Shown here one piece after another: positions 6,341 through 8,672 of a stretch of 8,672 nucleotides of DNA. Position 1 is the first letter of the stretch. Each line of letters starts with the position of its first letter. A program made the position numbers and the translations under genes. The notes below the pieces were generated by a model, which was given only the letters and a program-made list of their open reading frames with translations, was not told where the DNA came from and searched no databases. This DNA is from UBA7656 sp040755335 (GTDB taxonomy: Bacteria; Acidobacteriota; Blastocatellia; UBA7656): the NCBI GenBank assembly GCA_040755335.1, contig JBFMAU010000341.1, positions 1 to 8,672 on the forward strand, in the 5' to 3' direction.

Positions 6341-7119
6341 ATGACCGAAATCTACGTCAGCACGGATGTTGAAACAGACGGCCCGATACCGGGGCCGCAT
6401 TCAATGTTGAGCTTCGCGTCGGCTGCATACACGGCGGACAAACTTCTCATCAGCACGTTTACGGCAAATCTCGAAACGCNNNNNNNNNNNNNNNNNNNNN
6501 NNNNNNNNNNNNNNNNNNNNNNNNNNNNNNNNNNNNNNNNNNNNNNNNNNNNNNNNNNNNNNNNNNNNNNNNNNNNNNNTACGTCAGCACGGATGTTGAA
6601 ACAGACGGCCCGATACCGGGGCCGCATTCAATGTTGAGCTTCGCGTCGGCTGCATACACGGCGGACAAACTTCTCATCAGCACGTTTACGGCAAATCTCG
6701 AAACGCTGCCTGACGCCGCGGGGCATCCGAAAACGATGCGATGGTGGCAGACTCAGCCGGAAGCGTGGCAAGCCTGTCGTGAGGACCCGCAGCCGCCGCG
6801 GGCCGCTATGAAAAAATATCTCGCATGGCTCAAGCGCCTGCCCGGAAGCCCGGTATTTGTCGGCTATCCTGCGGCTTTCGATTTCATGTTCGTGGCGTGG
6901 TATCTGATCCGCTTCACGGGCGAAAACCCTTTTTCGCATTCCGCGCTCGACATAAAAACTTTCGCCATGGCGATGATGAAAACCGACTATCGCGAATCTA
7001 CGAAACGCCGTATGCCGCGTCGGTGGTTCGACGATCTCCCGCACACGCATCAGGCACTAGACGACGCGATAGAGCAGGGCGCGCTCTTTTGCAACATGCT
7101 TCAGGAGCATAAGGGATGA
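6341..7119 (+). CDS. DEDDh-type 3'-5' exonuclease, split by an assembly gap
   Basis: The ATG at 6341 begins M-T-E-I-Y-V-S-T-D-V-E-T-D-G, but the frame runs into the N gap at 6480. From 6580 the same sequence restarts at Y5 and reads through to the TGA at 7117-7119. Joining 6341-6352 to 6580-7119 gives an intact 183-residue protein. Exo I is D9-V-E11-T. Exo II is probably D105 in Y-P-A-A-F-D-F. Exo III is H161-Q-A-L-D-D166, the H-x-A-L-x-D form of the DEDDh subclass (RNase T / DnaQ epsilon fold). Substrate (RNA or DNA) is not predictable. The protein is one bare domain with no helicase or polymerase fusion. Gene callers using the uncorrected scaffold will probably start at the internal Met (6631) and lose the catalytic DxE. 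The corrected reading is an inference, but the restored frame supports it strongly. Confidence 0.82.
6353..6479 (+). repeat. Left copy of a 127-bp duplication at a contig end
   Basis: These 127 bases are identical to 6580-6706 and stop exactly at the first N. They encode residues 5-46 of the exonuclease. They are most simply a contig-end overlap left unmerged by the assembler, not a biological repeat. Confidence 0.9.
6480..6579. other. Assembly gap, 100 Ns
   Basis: A run of exactly 100 Ns, the usual placeholder for a scaffold gap of unknown length. Both flanks carry the same 127 bp, so the true gap is probably negative: the contigs overlap. Confidence 0.97.
6580..6706 (+). repeat. Right copy of the 127-bp duplication at a contig start
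   Basis: Identical to 6353-6479 and beginning at the first base after the Ns. The exonuclease frame continues from here without a break to 7119. Confidence 0.9.
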
Positions 7120-7125
7120 AGCGGC

Positions 7126-7153
7126 TTGCGCATCTGCCAGCCGATTGCATAAT
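7126..7153 (+). promoter_or_regulatory. Candidate promoter of the HpcH/HpaI-family gene
   Basis: TTGCGC (7126-7131), a 16-bp spacer and CATAAT (7148-7153) make a fair sigma-70-like pair just after the exonuclease stop. A transcript start near 7160 would exclude the upstream ATG at 7145 and agrees with translation from 7196. Confidence 0.35.
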
Positions 7154-7195
7154 AGTCGATCCGACGTACAACACTCACAAAAAGGGATTCTGAAC

Positions 7196-8275
7196 ATGAC
7201 CGCTGACGCAATGGGAAATCAAATGGAAATAACTGCCGCCGCAAGAGCGCGCAATGAAGCTTTGCTTGAGCGATACCGAAATCAATCAATCGACCTTGAG
7301 CCTAAGTACCTCGTTCAGATGGCTCATCTCACCGTCCCCGCTACCGTTTGGAAATATGTCGAAGGCGCTGTAGTAAAATCAGTCGCCAATCTTGTGATGC
7401 TCGACCTCGAAGATTCCATACCGCGCGACAACCCGCAGCTTTTGGCCGAGGGACGCGCAAATGTGATTCGCGCTTTCAATGAACTGGACTGGGGAAAGAA
7501 ACTCCGCTTCTTTCGACCGCGAGGAATCGAACTCGATCCCGCGCACGAAGACATCTCGGTGATAGTCGAACGCGCGGGTGCGAATCTCGACGGGTTGATC
7601 TATCCCAAGATAGAAGATGCCGACGAAGTTCGCTCCATTGACGAAACGCTCACCGCGCTTGAAAATAGCCTCGGACTCTCCCAGGGGAAAATCAAAATCG
7701 AGCCTTTGATCGAATCCGCTTCAGCCGTCGAGCGCGTCTTCGAAATCGCTTCGTCTTCTCGGAGGCTCGTCGGCCTTGTGTTCGGCTCTTACGATTACTG
7801 GGCTTCTCTCGGAATGCACGGAGCCTCGTATCGCGTCGATCATCCTCTCATCAACGATGTGCGATGCGCGATAGTGAAAGCCGCCGCTGCCGTCGGCATT
7901 CCCGCTATTGCCGAGATGACTACGAACTATCCCACGCGGGACAAAAGCGAAGAAGAACGCCGCGCGGCGATAGAAGAATTCAAACGTGACGCCCGACTTG
8001 CGCGCGATTTCGGATTTGCGGGCAAGTGGACAGGGATTCCCGACCAGACCGCGCTTGCTGTCGAAGTGTTTCAGATTCCTGACGAGGAGATAGAGCGCGC
8101 AATCGAAGAGGCGAAGTTGTTTCTTGAAGCCGAATCACAGGGCAAGGGAGCTACGATGATCGCAGGCAAGATGGCCGACCGCGCTACGGACAGAATCAAC
8201 CGCGCGACTTTGAAGACCGCCTTCGCTCTTGGGCGCGTGGACGAGAGGATGGCTGAAGAGCTTGGCTTGAAGTGA
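7196..8275 (+). CDS. HpcH/HpaI aldolase / citrate lyase-family enzyme (CoA ester lyase-like)
   Basis: A 359-residue protein of the HpcH/HpaI-CitE TIM-barrel family, whose members make or break C-C bonds in 2-oxo acids or acyl-CoA esters (for example malyl-CoA or citramalyl-CoA) with a divalent metal. Visible motifs are N-L-V-M-L-D-L-E-D-S (65-74), the phosphate/carboxylate-binding Arg region F-R-P-R (106-109), Y-P-K-I-E (136-140), probable metal ligand Glu169 in I-E-P-L-I-E-S-A, and Asp200 in F-G-S-Y-D-Y-W-A-S-L-G. F-A-G-K-W-T-G-I-P-D-Q stands where CitE-like proteins usually read G-K-x-x-I-H-P-x-Q. The start at 7196 follows AAAGGGA; an in-frame ATG at 7145 lies in the predicted -10, and ATGs at 7211 and 7223 remain possible. 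No CoA transferase or other pathway gene is adjacent, so the substrate is open. Cytoplasmic; no signal peptide. Confidence 0.85.
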   Translation: MTADAMGNQMEITAAARARNEALLERYRNQSIDLEPKYLVQMAHLTVPATVWKYVEGAVVKSVANLVMLDLEDSIPRDNPQLLAEGRANVIRAFNELDWGKKLRFFRPRGIELDPAHEDISVIVERAGANLDGLIYPKIEDADEVRSIDETLTALENSLGLSQGKIKIEPLIESASAVERVFEIASSSRRLVGLVFGSYDYWASLGMHGASYRVDHPLINDVRCAIVKAAAAVGIPAIAEMTTNYPTRDKSEEERRAAIEEFKRDARLARDFGFAGKWTGIPDQTALAVEVFQIPDEEIERAIEEAKLFLEAESQGKGATMIAGKMADRATDRINRATLKTAFALGRVDERMAEELGLK

Positions 8276-8313
8276 TTTTGAGATGGTTTGCATCTGATGA
8301 TGCGCGCTCAGGC

Positions 8314-8317
8314 GGAG
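8314..8317 (+). promoter_or_regulatory. Shine-Dalgarno site of the small membrane protein gene
   Basis: GGAG, 6 nt before the ATG at 8324. It favours that start over the in-frame ATGs at 8297 and 8300, which lack a good site. Confidence 0.5.
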
Positions 8318-8323
8318 ATACTT

Positions 8324-8672
8324 ATGGAAACGACGATCCTCATATCGAAAATTCTTGGGCCTGTCCTGCTCATACGCGGGATATCAATACTGCTTGATCG
8401 CAAACATTTCATGACTATGCTCGACGGACTTGAACGGGAAGTCAACACCATCGCTTTTTCGCTTTTTCCCATCGCTTTGCTGATGGCCTGTATCGCGCTG
8501 GCCATACTGCACACCAATACTTCGAGCCTCGCCGCGATTTTCATTCAAATCATCGCGTGGGGCGGGATACTCAAGACGTCGGCTCTGATACTCTTCCCTC
8601 GCGCAGTCGCCGCGAAGGCTCGCATAATTGGCCGCGCGGGTTTTATCCACGTCGTCTGGTTTATGTGCCTGA
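8324..8672 (+). CDS. Small integral membrane protein of unknown function (C-terminus cut by window edge)
   Basis: From the ATG at 8324 the frame is open for 116 codons to the right edge. It starts M-E-T-T-I-L-I-S-K-I-L-G-P-V and shows about four hydrophobic segments: residues 5-23, about 43-62, about 66-92 (two short stretches around W-G-G-I-L-K), and 101 to the edge. Charged loops such as D-R-K-H-F (25-29) and L-E-R-E-V (36-40) separate them. No catalytic or transport motif is visible and I do not assign a family. It starts 48 bp after the HpcH/HpaI-family stop on the same strand with no terminator between, so co-transcription is plausible. The minus-strand open frames here are shadows; the plus-strand frame has the hydrophobic periodicity and the ribosome site. 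Confidence 0.72.
   Translation, partial: METTILISKILGPVLLIRGISILLDRKHFMTMLDGLEREVNTIAFSLFPIALLMACIALAILHTNTSSLAAIFIQIIAWGGILKTSALILFPRAVAAKARIIGRAGFIHVVWFMCL

Noticed and set aside
6060..6344. Small open frames on both strands in the 6136-6340 spacer
   Set aside because: They are translations of the palindromic repeat and adjoining DNA, without ribosome sites. R-G-A-E-N-A-E type peptides are well-known false ORFs from this repeat type.
6353..6706. A true tandem or gene duplication of the exonuclease N-terminus
   Set aside because: The identity is perfect, exactly 127 bp, and bounded by the Ns. A biological duplication would not be expected to end at the gap on both sides, and removing it restores a clean gene.
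7145..7195. An upstream in-frame ATG for the HpcH/HpaI-family protein
   Set aside because: The added 17 residues are non-conserved in appearance, overlap the candidate -10 and have no ribosome site. AAAGGGA precedes the 7196 start instead.
8289..8304. Small hairpin GCATC-TGAT-GATGC after the HpcH/HpaI-family stop
   Set aside because: It has only a 5-bp stem and no following T-run. It is too weak to call an intrinsic terminator.
8308..8650. Minus-strand open frames at the right end
   Set aside because: They are antisense to a plus-strand frame with a ribosome site and clear membrane-segment periodicity, and show no family features of their own.

Overview
The window carries about 54% GC, bacterial-type DNA packed with genes on both strands. 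Gene content suggests a Gram-negative-type bacterium with a periplasm. A Uma2/DUF820 nuclease, a signal-peptide helical-repeat protein and a YbbA/YbbP/TesA set, together with codon use, would fit Acidobacteriota (Blastocatellia-like), but that placement is a weak inference. A 100-N run flanked by identical 127-bp ends shows that this is a scaffolded draft (probably metagenomic) assembly.

Layout: (1) 1-1382, minus strand: a large secreted protein of unknown function, cut by the left edge. (2) 1383-1528: divergent control region with a perfect palindrome, two extended -10 promoter candidates and a 5'-UTR hairpin. (3) 1529-2191, plus: a Uma2-family PD-(D/E)XK protein. (4) 2200-5462, minus: a two-gene ABC transporter operon, ATPase then FtsX-type permease, of the YbbA-YbbP family. 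The genes overlap by 4 bp. (5) 5461-6135, plus: an SGNH/GDSL hydrolase of the TesA type with a lipoprotein-like signal peptide. Its start codon and that of the ATPase share one CATG tetranucleotide. (6) 6136-6340: non-coding, with a palindromic repeat of a dispersed-repeat type. (7) 6341-7119, plus: a small DEDDh exonuclease broken by the assembly gap. Collapsing the 127-bp duplication restores a clean 183-residue protein. (8) 7196-8275, plus: an HpcH/HpaI aldolase/citrate lyase-family enzyme. (9) 8324 to the right edge, plus: a small membrane protein, truncated by the window.

The most coherent functional unit is 2200-6135. ABC ATPase, MacB/YbbP-like permease and TesA-like esterase lie head to head, as in the E. 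coli ybbA-ybbP/tesA locus. The likely reading is a mechanotransmission-type ABC complex in the cytoplasmic membrane that handles a hydrophobic or lipid substrate, which the extracytoplasmic hydrolase cleaves. The other genes look like independent single-gene units. I found no tRNA, rRNA, CRISPR array, insertion sequence or convincing intrinsic terminator.
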